From contig NZ_MWOK01000008.1 of the NCBI RefSeq assembly GCF_012932145.1, positions 1-64,000 of the forward strand: a DNA stretch of 64,000 bases, given 5' to 3'. The translations under genes were made by a program, and so were the position numbers. The notes under the pieces are model-generated. The model had not been told where the DNA came from, ran no database searches, and worked only from the letters and a program-made list of their open reading frames with translations. This document shows positions 53,538 to 63,897 of the stretch, one piece after another; position 1 is the stretch's first letter; each line of letters begins with the position of its first letter. The DNA is from Acidovorax sp. SRB_14. GTDB lineage: Bacteria; Pseudomonadota; Gammaproteobacteria; Burkholderiales; Burkholderiaceae_C.

Positions 53538-55469
53538 TCATCTTTCAGCGACATCTGCAGTGGCCGTGGGACGCGGCACCTTGATTTGCGCCTTGAAGCG
53601 GTCCTTGAGCATCTCGTAATAAGCCATGCCCTCCGCACCTGCCCACCACTGTTCGTACTGCTGCAGATGCTGGGCAGCCCGTTGTGCATCGACGGTCTCG
53701 GTCGGCAGCACGCGGCCCAACTTGGCGATCACATAGCCTTGCGCCCCCAGGCTGACACCCGTCCAGGCAGGCAATGTGTCGGCCTTGGTGCTCAGGACCG
53801 CATCCACCAGAGCGCGGGGCTGGTTCTGGGGTTGATCACGGGCCACGACCAGAGGGGCCGAGAGTCCGGTCGCGCTGTCGGGCTTGGCCACCCAGGCGGC
53901 CAGCTTGGCTTCGCCTTGCTTGCGGGCCAATTCTGCCGATGTGTCACCGATGTACAGCTGCCTGACGCGCGCCTGCACCTCTTGCAACGGCAGCGTGCGT
54001 GCCGGGCTGTATTGCGTCACACGCCCCGCCACCATCTGGTTGGGTGCAATTTCCACGGCTTCGGTGTTGCGCTTGTGCTCCAGCGAGTCTGCGGAGAAAA
54101 GCGCCTCCAGAAACTTCGCGTTGGCCAGAGGTCCTGTGGCACCGGGCGCAGGCGTGCGTGTTACGTTCTGGGCCGTCTGCAATTTGAGTTTGAGCTTGTC
54201 CACCACCGGCTGCAGCGTGTCCGACTGTTCGTAGGCAGCATTGGCAAACGCCTCGGCCACTTCGGCAAACTTGCGCTGCGCCTGCTGCTGCTTGAGCTCA
54301 ACCTCCATCGAAGGACGCAGTTCCTCGAAGCTCGGTTGGCGCGGCGCCTTGATGTCGGTCAGCAGGATGATGTGGTAGCCAAAATCGCTTTCCACCAGGT
54401 CACTGATCTCGCCCTTTTTCAGGGCAAAGGCCGCGTCCTCGAACGGCTTGACCATGGCGCCGCGCGCGAAGAAGTTCAGGTCGCCGCCCTGGGCTGCAGA
54501 GCCCGAATCTTCGGACGATTTCTTCGCCACGTCGGCAAAGCTGGCAGGCGCCTTGCGCACCTGCTCCAGCAGCGCCGTAGCGCGTGCCTTGGCTTTTTCG
54601 CGCTCGGCGGCCGGTGCGTCCTTGGGCGCAGCGATGAGGATGTGGCTGGCGCGGCGCTCTTCCTTGCCTGCCAGGCGGGCGACGTTTTCCTTGTAGTAGG
54701 TGCGCAGATCGTCTTCGTTGAGTGTGATGCCGGCACGAACACTGTCGAGGTCCAGCACCACATACTCCACCGCGGCCTGTTCTGGCTGCTGGAACAGCGC
54801 CGGGTGTGCCTTGTAGTAGGCCTCCAGGTCTGCCTCGCTGGGCTTCACCTGGGCCGCGAAATCGGCGGGATCGAAACGAACGACCTGGATTTCGCGGCGC
54901 TGGAACAAGGCATCGAGTGACACATTGGCCTGCGCCTGCGTGGCAAAGGCCGTGCCCATGACGCCACCCAAGACCTGGTTGACCGCCAGATCCCGGCGCA
55001 CTGTGGCCTCAAAGCCTTCGGGTGTCATGCCCTGCGCGCCGACAAGGGCACGGTAGGCTTCGACGTCGAGCGTGCCGTCCGCGCGCTTGAGAGCGGAAAT
55101 CTGCGGGATTTCTTGCAGGCTGCGCGCCAGGCGCGCATCGCTGGTGGCAAGGTGCATCTTCTGGGCCGCCACTTGCAGCACCCGATCTCGCACCATGCGC
55201 TCCAGGGTGGCATAACGCGCCTGCGGCGAATCCAGAAGCCTGGCGTCCAGCGTCGGCTGCTGCGCACGGACCCTGTCCGACTCCACCCGGTGGGCATTGT
55301 CCCAGTCGGCCTGCGTGATGTCGTGGCCATCGACCCGCGCCACCACGGGGCTGCCGCCCGAAAAGTAGTTTCGGTCGATACCGACGAGCACGAACGACGG
55401 AACGATCAACAAGAACAGCAAGAACATCGTGATCTTGGAGTGCTTGCGGATGGATTCAAACATGGTCAA
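53538..55469 (-). CDS. ppiD: Peptidyl-prolyl cis-trans isomerase PpiD (SurA_N/rotamase)
   Basis: 643 residues. A single N-terminal membrane helix ([20 protein letters not shown]) anchors it to the periplasmic face; the SurA-like chaperone region follows ([23 protein letters not shown]). The parvulin domain lies near 270-370 ([17 protein letters not shown], then [21 protein letters not shown], then [22 protein letters not shown]). It helps outer-membrane and periplasmic proteins to fold. It lies between tRNA-Val and tRNA-His, all on the minus strand. Confidence 0.95.
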   Translation of the reverse strand: MTMFESIRKHSKITMFLLFLLIVPSFVLVGIDRNYFSGGSPVVARVDGHDITQADWDNAHRVESDRVRAQQPTLDARLLDSPQARYATLERMVRDRVLQVAAQKMHLATSDARLARSLQEIPQISALKRADGTLDVEAYRALVGAQGMTPEGFEATVRRDLAVNQVLGGVMGTAFATQAQANVSLDALFQRREIQVVRFDPADFAAQVKPSEADLEAYYKAHPALFQQPEQAAVEYVVLDLDSVRAGITLNEDDLRTYYKENVARLAGKEERRASHILIAAPKDAPAAEREKAKARATALLEQVRKAPASFADVAKKSSEDSGSAAQGGDLNFFARGAMVKPFEDAAFALKKGEISDLVESDFGYHIILLTDIKAPRQPSFEELRPSMEVELKQQQAQRKFAEVAEAFANAAYEQSDTLQPVVDKLKLKLQTAQNVTRTPAPGATGPLANAKFLEALFSADSLEHKRNTEAVEIAPNQMVAGRVTQYSPARTLPLQEVQARVRQLYIGDTSAELARKQGEAKLAAWVAKPDSATGLSAPLVVARDQPQNQPRALVDAVLSTKADTLPAWTGVSLGAQGYVIAKLGRVLPTETVDAQRAAQHLQQYEQWWAGAEGMAYYEMLKDRFKAQIKVPRPTATADVAER

Positions 55470-55481
55470 TCTTTCAATGAC

Positions 55482-55514
55482 AAAAAAACAAAAGGCGAAC
55501 TCACGTTCGCCTTT
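55482..55514 (-). terminator. Terminator after tRNA-Val
   Basis: AAAGGCGAAC, four bases, GTTCGCCTTT; on the minus strand it is followed by TTGTTTTTTTG. Confidence 0.8.
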
Positions 55515-55523
55515 GTTCGGTGA

Positions 55524-55599
55524 TGGTGGGTCCTGACGGTCTCGAACCGCCGACCTACTCCGTGTAAAGGAGCCGCTCTACCAACTGAGCTAAGGACCC
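55524..55599 (-). tRNA. tRNA-Val (anticodon UAC)
   Basis: Minus strand: acceptor GGGTCCT with AGGACCC, D arm GCTC-GAGC, anticodon stem CTCCT/AGGAG-type with loop giving TAC, T loop TTCGAGA, encoded CCA at 55524-55526. Confidence 0.94.
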
Positions 55600-55614
55600 C
55601 ACCGCAATTGCCTG

Positions 55615-55887
55615 TCAGTTCAGGGCATCTTTCAATGCCTTGCCTGGACGGAACTTCGGAACTTTAGCAGCCTTGATCTTAATCGCAGCGCCAGTGCGGG
55701 GATTGCGGCCGGTGCGCGCTGCACGCTTGCCCACGGCAAAAGTGCCGAAACCAACGAGCGACACCGTACCGCCTTTTTTCAGGGTCTTCTTGACCGCTTC
55801 AATCGTGGACTCCAGGGCGCGCGCAGCGGCAGCTTTGGAGATGTCGGCATTGGTCGCAATGTGCTCAATCAGTTCGGTTTTGTTCAC
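55615..55887 (-). CDS. hupB: HU family DNA-binding protein
   Basis: 90 residues from GTG 55887, giving the usual HU start [21 protein letters not shown]; the longer upstream frame has no ribosome site. The HU signature [21 protein letters not shown] and the C-terminal [22 protein letters not shown] are intact. It bends and compacts DNA as a nucleoid protein. Upstream of tRNA-Val and ppiD on the same strand. Confidence 0.95.
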   Translation of the reverse strand: MNKTELIEHIATNADISKAAAARALESTIEAVKKTLKKGGTVSLVGFGTFAVGKRAARTGRNPRTGAAIKIKAAKVPKFRPGKALKDALN

Positions 55888-56214
55888 AAAAAGCCTCTCG
55901 ATATAAGAGTTAATGGAATGTCGCATGGCTATCGGCGGTTCACGCACCAGGCCCTTTTGAAGGGGCTTTTGCAAGGCAAGTGAGAGGTTGGCGTGCACCG
56001 CGGTCACGGTGACGTCCGATTAGAGCCATCGACATTCGAGGTGTCAATATAGTGCGCCGTTTGGGACAGCGACGGAATGGATTCTAGTCGCAAAAGCACC
56101 GCCTAGCGGGGCTTGCGGGAGGTTTTGTCGGGCGCTGGCCCCAAACACTTTCCCCGATTGACACGCACACCCAGCTAAGTCCCACGACCGCATCTGAGGC
56201 TTGGCCACTGGCCC

Positions 56215-56860
56215 GACCCAGATCCTGAGTCGTCGCCGCGCCGCCCATATCGGGGGCGCGGCCCGCGGTTGCGCGGCATCAGAACGGTTTCAATGGCCGG
56301 CAACATCATCGCGTTGTGCGCGGCACGGTGACTCTGAGCAAGTCGAGCACCAGCGCGCCGCCCCAGGACTTCCCATCGGGTTGGCGATGCCGCGCCCGCC
56401 GATGTCGGTGTCATCGCGCACGATTGGCATGTCGTTTCCGCCGGGCAGACGGGCGCTGCCGTCACGCCGCACCCGGGCGCGGGGATACGGGGATACGGGG
56501 ATACGGGGATGCCGGGCATGAGGCGCGCCGGACGCAGTTCACGCACGGGTCGAACTCGCGTCGGAACAGCCGCAGCGGGCCCCACAACGAGGCATGGTCG
56601 GGAATTTTCGGCCCAGCCGACGGCGCCGGAGTCGACGGCTGCGTGGCCGCCGATCTGCGCCTTCCGCGCGTCGGGCAGTATCTTGCCGTGGCGTTCGCAA
56701 CAGTCCCAGATGGAGCCGTCCGCGTGGTCGAACTGCAGTGCGATGCCGGGCTCGCGCGCGGCCTCGTCCAGAACGCGCAGCCCCTCGGGCACAGCTTGCT
56801 TGCCAATGCCGTCACCGGCTGTGACGGCAATCCGATGCGCCAGGATTTACCCCTGAATTA
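56215..56860 (-). pseudogene. Decayed tartrate/isopropylmalate-dehydrogenase-like gene
   Basis: Pieces in shifting minus-strand frames read GIGKQAVPEGLRVLDEAARE, then FDHADGSIWDCCERHGKILPD, then SGAVGWAE, then IPDHASLWGPLRLFRREFD, then RPARLMPG. This is the N-terminal order of tartrate dehydrogenase-type decarboxylating enzymes (PEGLRVL; H-G-x-M-P; GAVGWP; SLWG-L-x-x-RRxFD; RP-x-RLMPG). Frames change several times and no start or C-terminal catalytic part remains. An 8-base tandem repeat (56481-56512) sits within it. Confidence 0.75.
56481..56512. repeat. 8-bp tandem repeat, four near-perfect units
   Basis: Three copies of GGGGATAC followed by GGGGATGC. It lies inside the decayed dehydrogenase and adds a frame shift relative to the family. 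Confidence 0.85.
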
Positions 56861-56913
56861 ACAGCTTCCAGCGCTGCGTGCATGCGCGCCAAAGGCGTGC
56901 TTGGGTGAAATGG

Positions 56914-57483
56914 TTACTTCTTGACGCGCGCACGTATCTCGGGCACGGCTTTCTGCAGGTAATAGACCATGGACCACACCGTGAGCACGGCGGCCAGCCA
57001 GATCAGCCAGGTGCCCCACACGCCGGCGTCGATCAGTCCAAACAGCCGACCGTCGAACAGCAAGAACGGGATGGCCACCATTTGCACGGTGGTCTTGAGC
57101 TTGCCCAGCATGTGCACCGCGACGCTTTTGGCCGCGCCAATCTGGGCCATCCATTCACGCAGCGCGGAAATCGCGATCTCGCGCCCGATGATGATCAGCG
57201 CCACGAACACATCGGCGCGCTGCAGGTGCACCAGCACCAGCAGCGAGGCGCAGACCAGGAATTTGTCGGCCACCGGGTCGAGGAAGGCGCCGAACGATGA
57301 GGTCTGGTTGAGCTTGCGTGCCAGGAAGCCATCGAGCCAGTCGGTGGCGGCAAAGAGCACGAACATCACGGTGGCGATGAGGTTTTGCAGCTCGGGCGCC
57401 ATGGGCGTGTAGAACACCCCCACGATCAAAGGTATCGCGACGATGCGCGTCCAGGTCATGATGGTGGGAATGGTCCAGAACAT
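56914..57483 (-). CDS. pgsA: CDP-diacylglycerol--glycerol-3-phosphate 3-phosphatidyltransferase
   Basis: 189 residues from ATG 57483 (MFWTIPTIMTWTRIVAIPL). The CDP-alcohol phosphotransferase motif D-G-x2-A-R-x8-G-x3-D-x3-D is present as ATDWLDGFLARKLNQTSSFG then AFLDPVADK. It makes phosphatidylglycerophosphate, the precursor of phosphatidylglycerol and cardiolipin, in the inner membrane. It lies just downstream of uvrC (44-base gap) and is probably co-transcribed. Confidence 0.95.
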   Translation of the reverse strand: MFWTIPTIMTWTRIVAIPLIVGVFYTPMAPELQNLIATVMFVLFAATDWLDGFLARKLNQTSSFGAFLDPVADKFLVCASLLVLVHLQRADVFVALIIIGREIAISALREWMAQIGAAKSVAVHMLGKLKTTVQMVAIPFLLFDGRLFGLIDAGVWGTWLIWLAAVLTVWSMVYYLQKAVPEIRARVKK

Positions 57484-57527
57484 GGCCGCGATTGTGTCAT
57501 GCCAAGCGCAGCCTCCGGCCGCGCGCA

Positions 57528-59492
57528 TCAGCGCAGCGCGCGGTAGATCGCCTCGGCCAAATCGTGCGAGATGCCTTCCACCGTCGCCAGGTCTTCGACA
57601 CTGGCCGAGGCCACGCCGCGCACGCCGCCGAAGCGCTGCAGCAGGCGCGCGCGCTTCTTCGGCCCCACGCCGGCGATCTCTTCGAGTTGGCCACCGCCCA
57701 CGCGCACCTTGGCGCGCTGCGCGCGCATGCCGGTGATGGCGAAGCGGTGCGCCTCGTCGCGGATCTGCGCCACCAGCATCAGCGCGGCCGAGTCCTTGCC
57801 CAAGTAGACCTTTTCGCGCCCGTCGGCAAACACCAGCTCCTCGAGGCCCACCTTGCGGCCCTCGCCCTTTTCGACGCCGACGATGCGCGACAGGTCCAGG
57901 CCCAGCGCAGTGAACACTTCGCGCGCCATGCTGACCTGGCCCTTGCCGCCATCGACCAGCACCAGGTCGGGCAGGCGCGCCTGGCCCGGTGCCGGTTCGG
58001 CGCCGCCGGCCTCGCGTTGCGCCTCGGCCACCTTGCTGTAGCGGCGCGTGAGCACCTGGCGCATGGCAGCGTAGTCGTCGCCGCCGGTGATGCCTTCGAT
58101 CCTGTACCGGCGGTATTCGCTGCTCTGCATCTTGTGCTGCGCAAACACCACGCACGACGCCTGCGTGGCCTCGCCGGCGGTGTGCGAGATGTCGAAGCAC
58201 TCGATGCGCAGCGCGTCGAGGTCTTCCTGCGGCAGGTCGAGCGCCTCGGCCAGGGCGCGCGTGCGCGCCTGCTGCGAGCCCTCCTCGGAGAGCAGGCGCG
58301 CGAGCTGCAGGCCGGCGTTCTGCTGCGCCATGTCGAGCCAGGCGCGGCGCTGCCCGCGCGGCTGGTGCACGGCGTGCACGCGCACGCCGCTTTGCTCGCC
58401 CAAGGCGTCGAGCAGCGCGCGGTCCACGGGCTCGCTGGTGACCAGCGTGGGCGGCACCGGCACGGCGATGTAGTGCTGGGCGATGAAGGCTTCGAGCACC
58501 TGCGCCTCCACGCTGCGCGCGGCCGCAGCCTCTGCCGCGTCCGTGCCGTCGTCCGGCCCCTCGGGATGGAACACGGCCGCGGCATCCTCGACATGCACCG
58601 GAAAGTACGCGCGGTCGCCCAGGTGGCGGCCGCCGCGCACCATGGCCAGGTTGACGCAGGCGCGCCCGCCGCGCACCTGCACGGCCAGGATGTCCACGTC
58701 CTTGTCCGAGGCGGTTTCGATCGACTGCTGATGCAGCACGCGCGAGAGCGCCGTGATCTGGTTGCGCAGCTCGGCCGCCTGCTCGAATTCGAGCCGGTCC
58801 GAGTGCGCCATCATGCGCGCCTCGATCTGCTGCAGCAGCGCCTGCGTCTCGCCACGCAGCAGCGCTTCGGCGTGTGCCACGTCCTGCGCGTAGGCCTCGC
58901 GCGAAATCAGGCCCACGCAGGGCGCGGTGCAGCGCTTGATCTGGTAGAGCAGGCAGGGCCGCGTGCGGTTGGCAAACACCGTGTCCTCGCAGGTGCGCAG
59001 GCGAAACACCTTCTGCAGCAGCAGGATGGTTTCCTTCACGGCCCAGGCGCTCGGGTAGGGGCCGAAGTAGCGTTGCCGCTTGTCGATGCCGCCGCGGTAA
59101 TAGGCCAGGCGCGGATAGGCCTGCCCCGGCGCATCGCCCGTGCCGTCCCGGGCGGCCACGCCGGTGATCTTCAGGTACGGGTAGCTCTTGTCGTCGCGAA
59201 ACAGGATGTTGTAGCGCGGCTGCAGCGACTTGATGAGGTTGTTTTCGAGCAGCAGCGCCTCGGCCTCGGAGCGCACCACGGTGGTCTCCATGCGCGCGAT
59301 CTTGCCGACCATGTGGCCGGTGCGCGTGCCACCGTGGCTCTTCTGGAAATAGCTGGACACGCGCCGCTTGAGGTTGAGCGCCTTGCCCACATACAAGAGC
59401 GCGCCCTGGGCGTCGAAATAGCGGTACACGCCTGGCAGCGGCGGCAGCGCGGCCACCTGTGCCAGGAGTTCGTCGGAATGCACGTCGGACAT
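57528..59492 (-). CDS. uvrC: Excinuclease ABC subunit C
   Basis: 654 residues from ATG 59492 ([16 protein letters not shown]); an in-frame ATG 33 bases earlier is less likely. The GIY-YIG N-terminus ([29 protein letters not shown]) makes the 3' cut, the UVR motif region ([11 protein letters not shown]) binds UvrB, and the RNase H-like part ([21 protein letters not shown]) makes the 5' cut. Two helix-hairpin-helix motifs end the protein ([13 protein letters not shown]). Nucleotide excision repair. Confidence 0.96.
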   Translation of the reverse strand: MSDVHSDELLAQVAALPPLPGVYRYFDAQGALLYVGKALNLKRRVSSYFQKSHGGTRTGHMVGKIARMETTVVRSEAEALLLENNLIKSLQPRYNILFRDDKSYPYLKITGVAARDGTGDAPGQAYPRLAYYRGGIDKRQRYFGPYPSAWAVKETILLLQKVFRLRTCEDTVFANRTRPCLLYQIKRCTAPCVGLISREAYAQDVAHAEALLRGETQALLQQIEARMMAHSDRLEFEQAAELRNQITALSRVLHQQSIETASDKDVDILAVQVRGGRACVNLAMVRGGRHLGDRAYFPVHVEDAAAVFHPEGPDDGTDAAEAAAARSVEAQVLEAFIAQHYIAVPVPPTLVTSEPVDRALLDALGEQSGVRVHAVHQPRGQRRAWLDMAQQNAGLQLARLLSEEGSQQARTRALAEALDLPQEDLDALRIECFDISHTAGEATQASCVVFAQHKMQSSEYRRYRIEGITGGDDYAAMRQVLTRRYSKVAEAQREAGGAEPAPGQARLPDLVLVDGGKGQVSMAREVFTALGLDLSRIVGVEKGEGRKVGLEELVFADGREKVYLGKDSAALMLVAQIRDEAHRFAITGMRAQRAKVRVGGGQLEEIAGVGPKKRARLLQRFGGVRGVASASVEDLATVEGISHDLAEAIYRALR

Positions 59493-59542
59493 GGTGCGTA
59501 TTGTGGCCGCGTGCCCGCAGCCCATGCGCGGACCAAGTCCAT

Positions 59543-59603
59543 CAGCTATTGAATCAATAGCTGCAAGCGCTTGTGTGGCAAGCGCTGCAGGCTTAAAAGA
59601 CCC
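59543..59603. repeat. Dispersed palindromic repeat, copy 4
   Basis: AGCTATTGAATCAATAGCTG then CAAGCGCTTGTGTGGCAAGC then GCTGCAGGCTTAAAAGACCC: an inverted pair of GCAAGCGC-type arms like the other copies. It lies between uvrC and the Bug-family gene. Confidence 0.65.
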
Positions 59604-59618
59604 GAAATCCCGGCCGCA

Positions 59619-60614
59619 TCAGTCGGCTTCGATCTTCGACGCCTTGACCACCGTGGTCCAGCGCGCCAAGTCGGACTTGACCTTGTCGCCCAGTTGTTGC
59701 GGGTTCTGGTAGTCGGCCGTGGCGCCCTGCTCCTGCACCTTTTGCTTGAACGCCGGCTGGTTCACCACCTTGCCGATGTCGGCGGTGAGCTTGTCGATCA
59801 CCGGCTTGGGCGTGGCCGCCGGCGCGAACACGGCAAACCACGAGGTCGCATCGACCTGCGGGTAACCGGCCTCGGCCGTGGTCGGCACCTCGGGCAGGCT
59901 GGGCAGGCGCTCCTTGCTGGTGACGGCCAGCACGCGCAGCTTGCCCGACTGGATGTGCGGCATGAAGGGCGGCGCCGTGCCGAAGGTCAGGTCCACCTGG
60001 CCACCCAGCAGATCCTGCAGGGCCGGGCCGGTGCCCTTGTAGGGCACGTGCATCATCTTCACGCCCGCCTGTTGCTCGAGCATGGCGCCGGTGACGTGCT
60101 GCAGCGAGCCATTGCCCGACGAGGCATAGTTGAGCTTGCCCGGGTGCGCCTTGGCGTAGGCCACGAGCTCGGCCATGGTCTTGATTGGCAGGTCGGCGCG
60201 CAGCACGATAATCTGCGGCGCCGAGATCACATTGGCCACGGGCACAAAGTCTTTTTGCTCCCAGGGCGGGGTCTGCTTGCTGACGATCGGCGAAATCACG
60301 TGGTAGCCCGAGTACTGCATCAGCAGCGTGTAGCCGTCGGGCTCGGCGCGCTTGACGACCGAAGCCGCGATGTTGCCGTTGCCGCCGCCCTTGTTGTCGG
60401 CCACCACCGACTGGCCGATCACGGGGCCGAGCGCCTGCGCCAGCATGCGCGCCGACAGGTCGGTGGTGCCGCCCGCGGCCGTGGGCACTACCATGGTGAT
60501 GGGCTTGGCCGGGTAGGCCGCCGGCTGCGCCCAGGCGCCGCTGCTGGCCAGGGCCGCGCCGCCGCCGAGCACCGCGAACATCAGGGTGTTGAATTGTTTT
60601 CGGGTGGTTTTCAT
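59619..60614 (-). CDS. Bug/TctC-family tripartite tricarboxylate-type periplasmic binding protein
   Basis: 331 residues from ATG 60614 (AGGAGACAAACC before it; a longer frame hides the signal). The signal MKTTRKQFNTLMFAVLGG ... SGAWAQ is followed by YPAKPITMVVPTAAGGTTDLSAR, the Bug signature, and an ENKGGG-like DNKGGGNGNIA. Bug proteins bind carboxylates for secondary transport. No transporter gene is adjacent; it is downstream of the HMG-CoA-lyase and CoA-transferase genes, so the ligand may be an organic acid of that pathway. Ligand not assigned. Confidence 0.92.
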   Translation of the reverse strand: MKTTRKQFNTLMFAVLGGGAALASSGAWAQPAAYPAKPITMVVPTAAGGTTDLSARMLAQALGPVIGQSVVADNKGGGNGNIAASVVKRAEPDGYTLLMQYSGYHVISPIVSKQTPPWEQKDFVPVANVISAPQIIVLRADLPIKTMAELVAYAKAHPGKLNYASSGNGSLQHVTGAMLEQQAGVKMMHVPYKGTGPALQDLLGGQVDLTFGTAPPFMPHIQSGKLRVLAVTSKERLPSLPEVPTTAEAGYPQVDATSWFAVFAPAATPKPVIDKLTADIGKVVNQPAFKQKVQEQGATADYQNPQQLGDKVKSDLARWTTVVKASKIEAD

Positions 60615-60642
60615 GGTTTGTCTCCTGGTTAAGGTCAAAAAA

Positions 60643-61629
60643 TCAGGTCGCGCTGCGCGCCAGCGCGCGCTCGCGGATCTCGGCAAAGCCCGCGGGCACG
60701 GCGTGCAGGTCCAGGCGCCGGCCGGCTTTGACGATCTGGCTCGGAATGTCGTGGCCGATGAGGGCCGGCAGCCGCGCCGCCGCGGCGATCACCAGAGCCT
60801 CGTCCAGCCCGGTGTCAAAGTCCATCAGCGCCAGCGCATGGGCCACCTCCTCGGTGCACACGTTGCCGGTGGCACCGGGCGCATAGGGGCAGCCGCCGAG
60901 GCCGCCCAGCGAGGTGTCGAACAGCGTCGCGCCGGCATCGATCGCAGCCAGCACATTGGCCAGGCCCATGCCGCGTGTGTTGTGGAAATGCAGGGTGAAG
61001 CGCACTTCGGGCCAGCGCGCGCGCGCCGCCGCCGTGAGCGCGGCCACCTGCGCGGGGTAGGCCATGCCCGTGGTGTCGCACAGGGTGACACCGGTCACGC
61101 CCAGGTCCACGAAACGCTGGACCCAGGCAAACACCTCGCTCTGCGCAACGTCGCCCTCCATCGGGCAGCCGAACACGCACGACAGCGAAATATTGAGCGC
61201 CACCGGCGCGCCCTGCGCGGCGGCCACCACCTGCGCCAGCGCCGCGAACGACTGCTCGCGCGTCATGCGCAGGTTCGCCAGGTTGTGCGTGGCGCTGGTC
61301 GACATGACGAGGTTGAGCTCATCGGTGCGCGCCTCGATCGCGCGCTCGGCGCCGCGCACATTGGGCACCAGCGCGCTGTAGACCGTGCCCGGCCGGCGCT
61401 CGATCTCGCGCATCACGATTTCCGCATCGCGCAGCGCGGGGATGGCGCTGGGCGAGACAAAGGCCGTGACCTCGATCTTCGACAAGCCGGCCTGCGACAG
61501 CGCGTTCACGAGCGCAATCTTGTCGGACGTGGGCACGAAGGCCTGCTCCATCTGCAGGCCGTCGCGCGTTCCCACTTCCTGCAGGTGGATGCGCCGCCGC
61601 GCCCCCTGCCACACCGTGCTTGCGGTCAT
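60643..61629 (-). CDS. HMG-CoA lyase family enzyme
   Basis: 328 residues. DRE-TIM barrel signatures: VGTRDGLQME at the start, TAFVSPSAIPALRDAE, ISLSCVFGCPMEGDVA, FHNTRGMGLANVLAAIDAG, and the C-terminal catalytic Cys in GLGGCPYAPGATGNVCTEE. It cleaves 3-hydroxy-3-methylglutaryl-CoA or a related branched acyl-CoA. Its start overlaps the stop of the CoA-transferase gene (ATGA) so the two work together, as in catabolism of leucine- or itaconate-type acids. Confidence 0.92.
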   Translation of the reverse strand: MTASTVWQGARRRIHLQEVGTRDGLQMEQAFVPTSDKIALVNALSQAGLSKIEVTAFVSPSAIPALRDAEIVMREIERRPGTVYSALVPNVRGAERAIEARTDELNLVMSTSATHNLANLRMTREQSFAALAQVVAAAQGAPVALNISLSCVFGCPMEGDVAQSEVFAWVQRFVDLGVTGVTLCDTTGMAYPAQVAALTAAARARWPEVRFTLHFHNTRGMGLANVLAAIDAGATLFDTSLGGLGGCPYAPGATGNVCTEEVAHALALMDFDTGLDEALVIAAAARLPALIGHDIPSQIVKAGRRLDLHAVPAGFAEIRERALARSAT

Positions 61630-62852
61630 GCCACCACCCCCTTTTCGCGCAACAGCGCAATCTGTGCGGGCGTGAGCCCGGCTTCCTGGAGCACCGCATC
61701 GGTGTCGTCGCCCAGGTGCGGCGCGCTGCTGCGGATGCGGCCCGGCGTGGCCGAGAGCTTGGGCACGATACCCGGCACCTCGATGCGGTGGCCGTCGCGC
61801 GTGGTCTGCTGCAGCAGCATGCCGCGGGCGCGGTAGTGCGGGTCCTCGGCAATGTCCTTGGCCGTGTAGACCTTGCCGGCGGGCACGCGCGCGGCACCGA
61901 GTGCGTCCAGCACCTGCTGCACCGTGCGCGGCGCGCTCCAGGCGCCGATGGCGGCGTCGAGCTCTGCCACGCGGGCCACGCGGCCAGCGTTGTCGGCCAG
62001 GTCGGCGGCAGCGCCCAGGTCGGGGCGGCCAATGGCCTCCATCAGGCGTTTGAAGATGCTGTCGCCGTTGCCGGCGATCAGCACCCAGCCGTCACTGCAC
62101 GGGTAGGCGTTGGACGGCGCGATGCCCGGCAGCGCGCTGCCCGCGGCCTCGCGCACCGCGCCAAAGGCGCTGTACTCGGGGATCAGGCTCTCCATCACGT
62201 TGAACACCGCCTCGTGCAGCGCCACGTCGATCACCTGGCCCTGCCCGCCGTTGACCCTGCGGTGGTAGAGCGCCGTGAGCACGCCGATGGTGCCGTGCAG
62301 CGCCGCCAGCGTGTCGCCGATCGACACACCCACGCGCACCGGCACGCGGCCCGGCTCGCCCGTGAGGTGGCGCAGGCCGCCCATGGCCTCGCCGATGGCA
62401 CCAAAGCCTGGCAGGTCGCGGTAGGGGCCGGTCTGGCCGTAGCCCGAGATGCGCAGCATCACCAAGCCCGGGTTGAGCTGGTGCAGCGCCTCGGGCGACA
62501 TGCCCCAGGCTTCGAGCGTGCCGGGGCGGAAGTTCTCGATCAGCACATCGGCCTCGGCGATCAGCTGGCGCGCGATGGCCTGGCCCTCGGGCTGGCGCAG
62601 GTCCAGCGCCAGCGAGCGCTTGTTGCGCGACTGCACCTGCCACCAGACGGAGGTGCCGTCCTGGATCAGCCGCCAGTTGCGCAGCGGGTCGCCCCCGCCC
62701 GGGGCCTCGATCTTGACCACGTCGGCGCCGAACTCGCCCAGCGTCTTGCCGCAAAAAGGGCCGGCGATGAGCTGGCCCATCTCGACCACGCGCACGCCCT
62801 GCAGCGCCGATGGCGCCACGGCGCCCGCACCTGCCTGTGGCTGGGAATCCAT
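61626..62852 (-). CDS. CaiB/BaiF family CoA transferase
   Basis: 408 residues of class III CoA-transferase form: LQGVRVVEMGQLIAGPFCGKTLGEFGADVVKIEAPGGGD, NKRSLALDLRQPEGQAIARQL, DVLIENFRPGTLE with the catalytic aspartate downstream in FGAIGEAMGGLRHLTG. It activates an acid by moving CoA from a donor. First gene of the operon with the lyase and the Bug protein; a LysR gene is divergent from it and likely controls it. Confidence 0.93.
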   Translation of the reverse strand: MDSQPQAGAGAVAPSALQGVRVVEMGQLIAGPFCGKTLGEFGADVVKIEAPGGGDPLRNWRLIQDGTSVWWQVQSRNKRSLALDLRQPEGQAIARQLIAEADVLIENFRPGTLEAWGMSPEALHQLNPGLVMLRISGYGQTGPYRDLPGFGAIGEAMGGLRHLTGEPGRVPVRVGVSIGDTLAALHGTIGVLTALYHRRVNGGQGQVIDVALHEAVFNVMESLIPEYSAFGAVREAAGSALPGIAPSNAYPCSDGWVLIAGNGDSIFKRLMEAIGRPDLGAAADLADNAGRVARVAELDAAIGAWSAPRTVQQVLDALGAARVPAGKVYTAKDIAEDPHYRARGMLLQQTTRDGHRIEVPGIVPKLSATPGRIRSSAPHLGDDTDAVLQEAGLTPAQIALLREKGVVA

Positions 62853-62997
62853 GGAATGTGTCTCCTGTCATGCTGGGGCGCCGCACGGGCCCCGGTTCGT
62901 CTGGCGGGGCATGTTGCCGGCATCGCCGCCAAACGCAAAACGCTGTTGCACGACGCTGCCATCGCAAACCGGCATGGCCAGCCGCTACCATGCGCGC

Positions 62998-63897
62998 ATG
63001 AAACTCGACCCGCTCTCCCTGCGCCTGTTCGTCGCGGTGATGGAAGAAAACACCATCGCTCGCGCCAGCGCGCGCGAGCACATCGCCGCCTCGGCGGCCA
63101 GCCGGCGCCTGTCCGAACTCGAAGGCGCCCTGCGCGTGGAGCTGTTCACGCGCAGCAACCGGGGTGTGGAGCCGACGGCCGCCGCCTACGCACTGCTGAA
63201 CCTCGCGCGCGGCGTGCTCAACGACATGGACGGCATCGCCAGCCAGATGCGCGACTACGCCTCGGGCACGCGCGGCCATGTGCGCGTGGTGGCCAACATC
63301 TCGGCCATCACGCAGTTCCTGCCCAGCGAGCTGCAAAGCTTTCTCGCGCGCCACCCGCAGGTGGACGTGCGCCTGCAGGAGCAGATCAGCAGCGCCATTG
63401 CCCACTCGGTGGCCGAGAATGCCGCCGACGTCGGCATCCTCAACGACGGCAGCTACGGCGAGCGCGTCACCCTGCTGCCCTACCGCAGCGATGAGCTGGT
63501 GCTGGTCGTGCCGGCGCAGCATGCGCTGGCGCGGCGCAAGGCGGTGCGCCTGGCCGAGGTGCTGCACCACGACTTTGTCGGCATGCACCCGGGCAGCGCC
63601 ATCAACCACCAGCTCATGCGCGCCGCCGGCGAAGCCGGGCTGCCGCTCAAGCTGCGCATCCAGGTCACGGGCTACGACGCGCTGTGCCTGATGGTGGCCT
63701 GCGGCCTGGGCATCGGCGTGATGCCGCGCGGCAGCGCGCAGCTGTACCGGGGCGCACTCGCCGTGCGCACGGTGACGCTGGCCGAGCCCTGGGCGCACCG
63801 CCAGCTGGCGCTGTGCGTGCGCTCGTGCGAGTCGCTCTCGAGCGTGGCCCGCCTGCTGGTCGAACACCTGCGCGCACCGGCCGGAGCCGCGCCATGA
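62998..63897 (+). CDS. LysR-family regulator, divergent from the CoA-transferase operon
   Basis: 299 residues from ATG 62998 (MKLDPLSLRLFVAVMEENTIARASA). The helix-turn-helix (EHIAASAASRRLSELEGALRVELF) and effector domain are typical. It is divergent from the CaiB/HMG-CoA-lyase/Bug operon over 145 bases, the usual place for a LysR that controls its target; the inducer is probably the acid or its CoA ester. It overlaps the start of earP as ATGA. Confidence 0.92.
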   Translation: MKLDPLSLRLFVAVMEENTIARASAREHIAASAASRRLSELEGALRVELFTRSNRGVEPTAAAYALLNLARGVLNDMDGIASQMRDYASGTRGHVRVVANISAITQFLPSELQSFLARHPQVDVRLQEQISSAIAHSVAENAADVGILNDGSYGERVTLLPYRSDELVLVVPAQHALARRKAVRLAEVLHHDFVGMHPGSAINHQLMRAAGEAGLPLKLRIQVTGYDALCLMVACGLGIGVMPRGSAQLYRGALAVRTVTLAEPWAHRQLALCVRSCESLSSVARLLVEHLRAPAGAAP

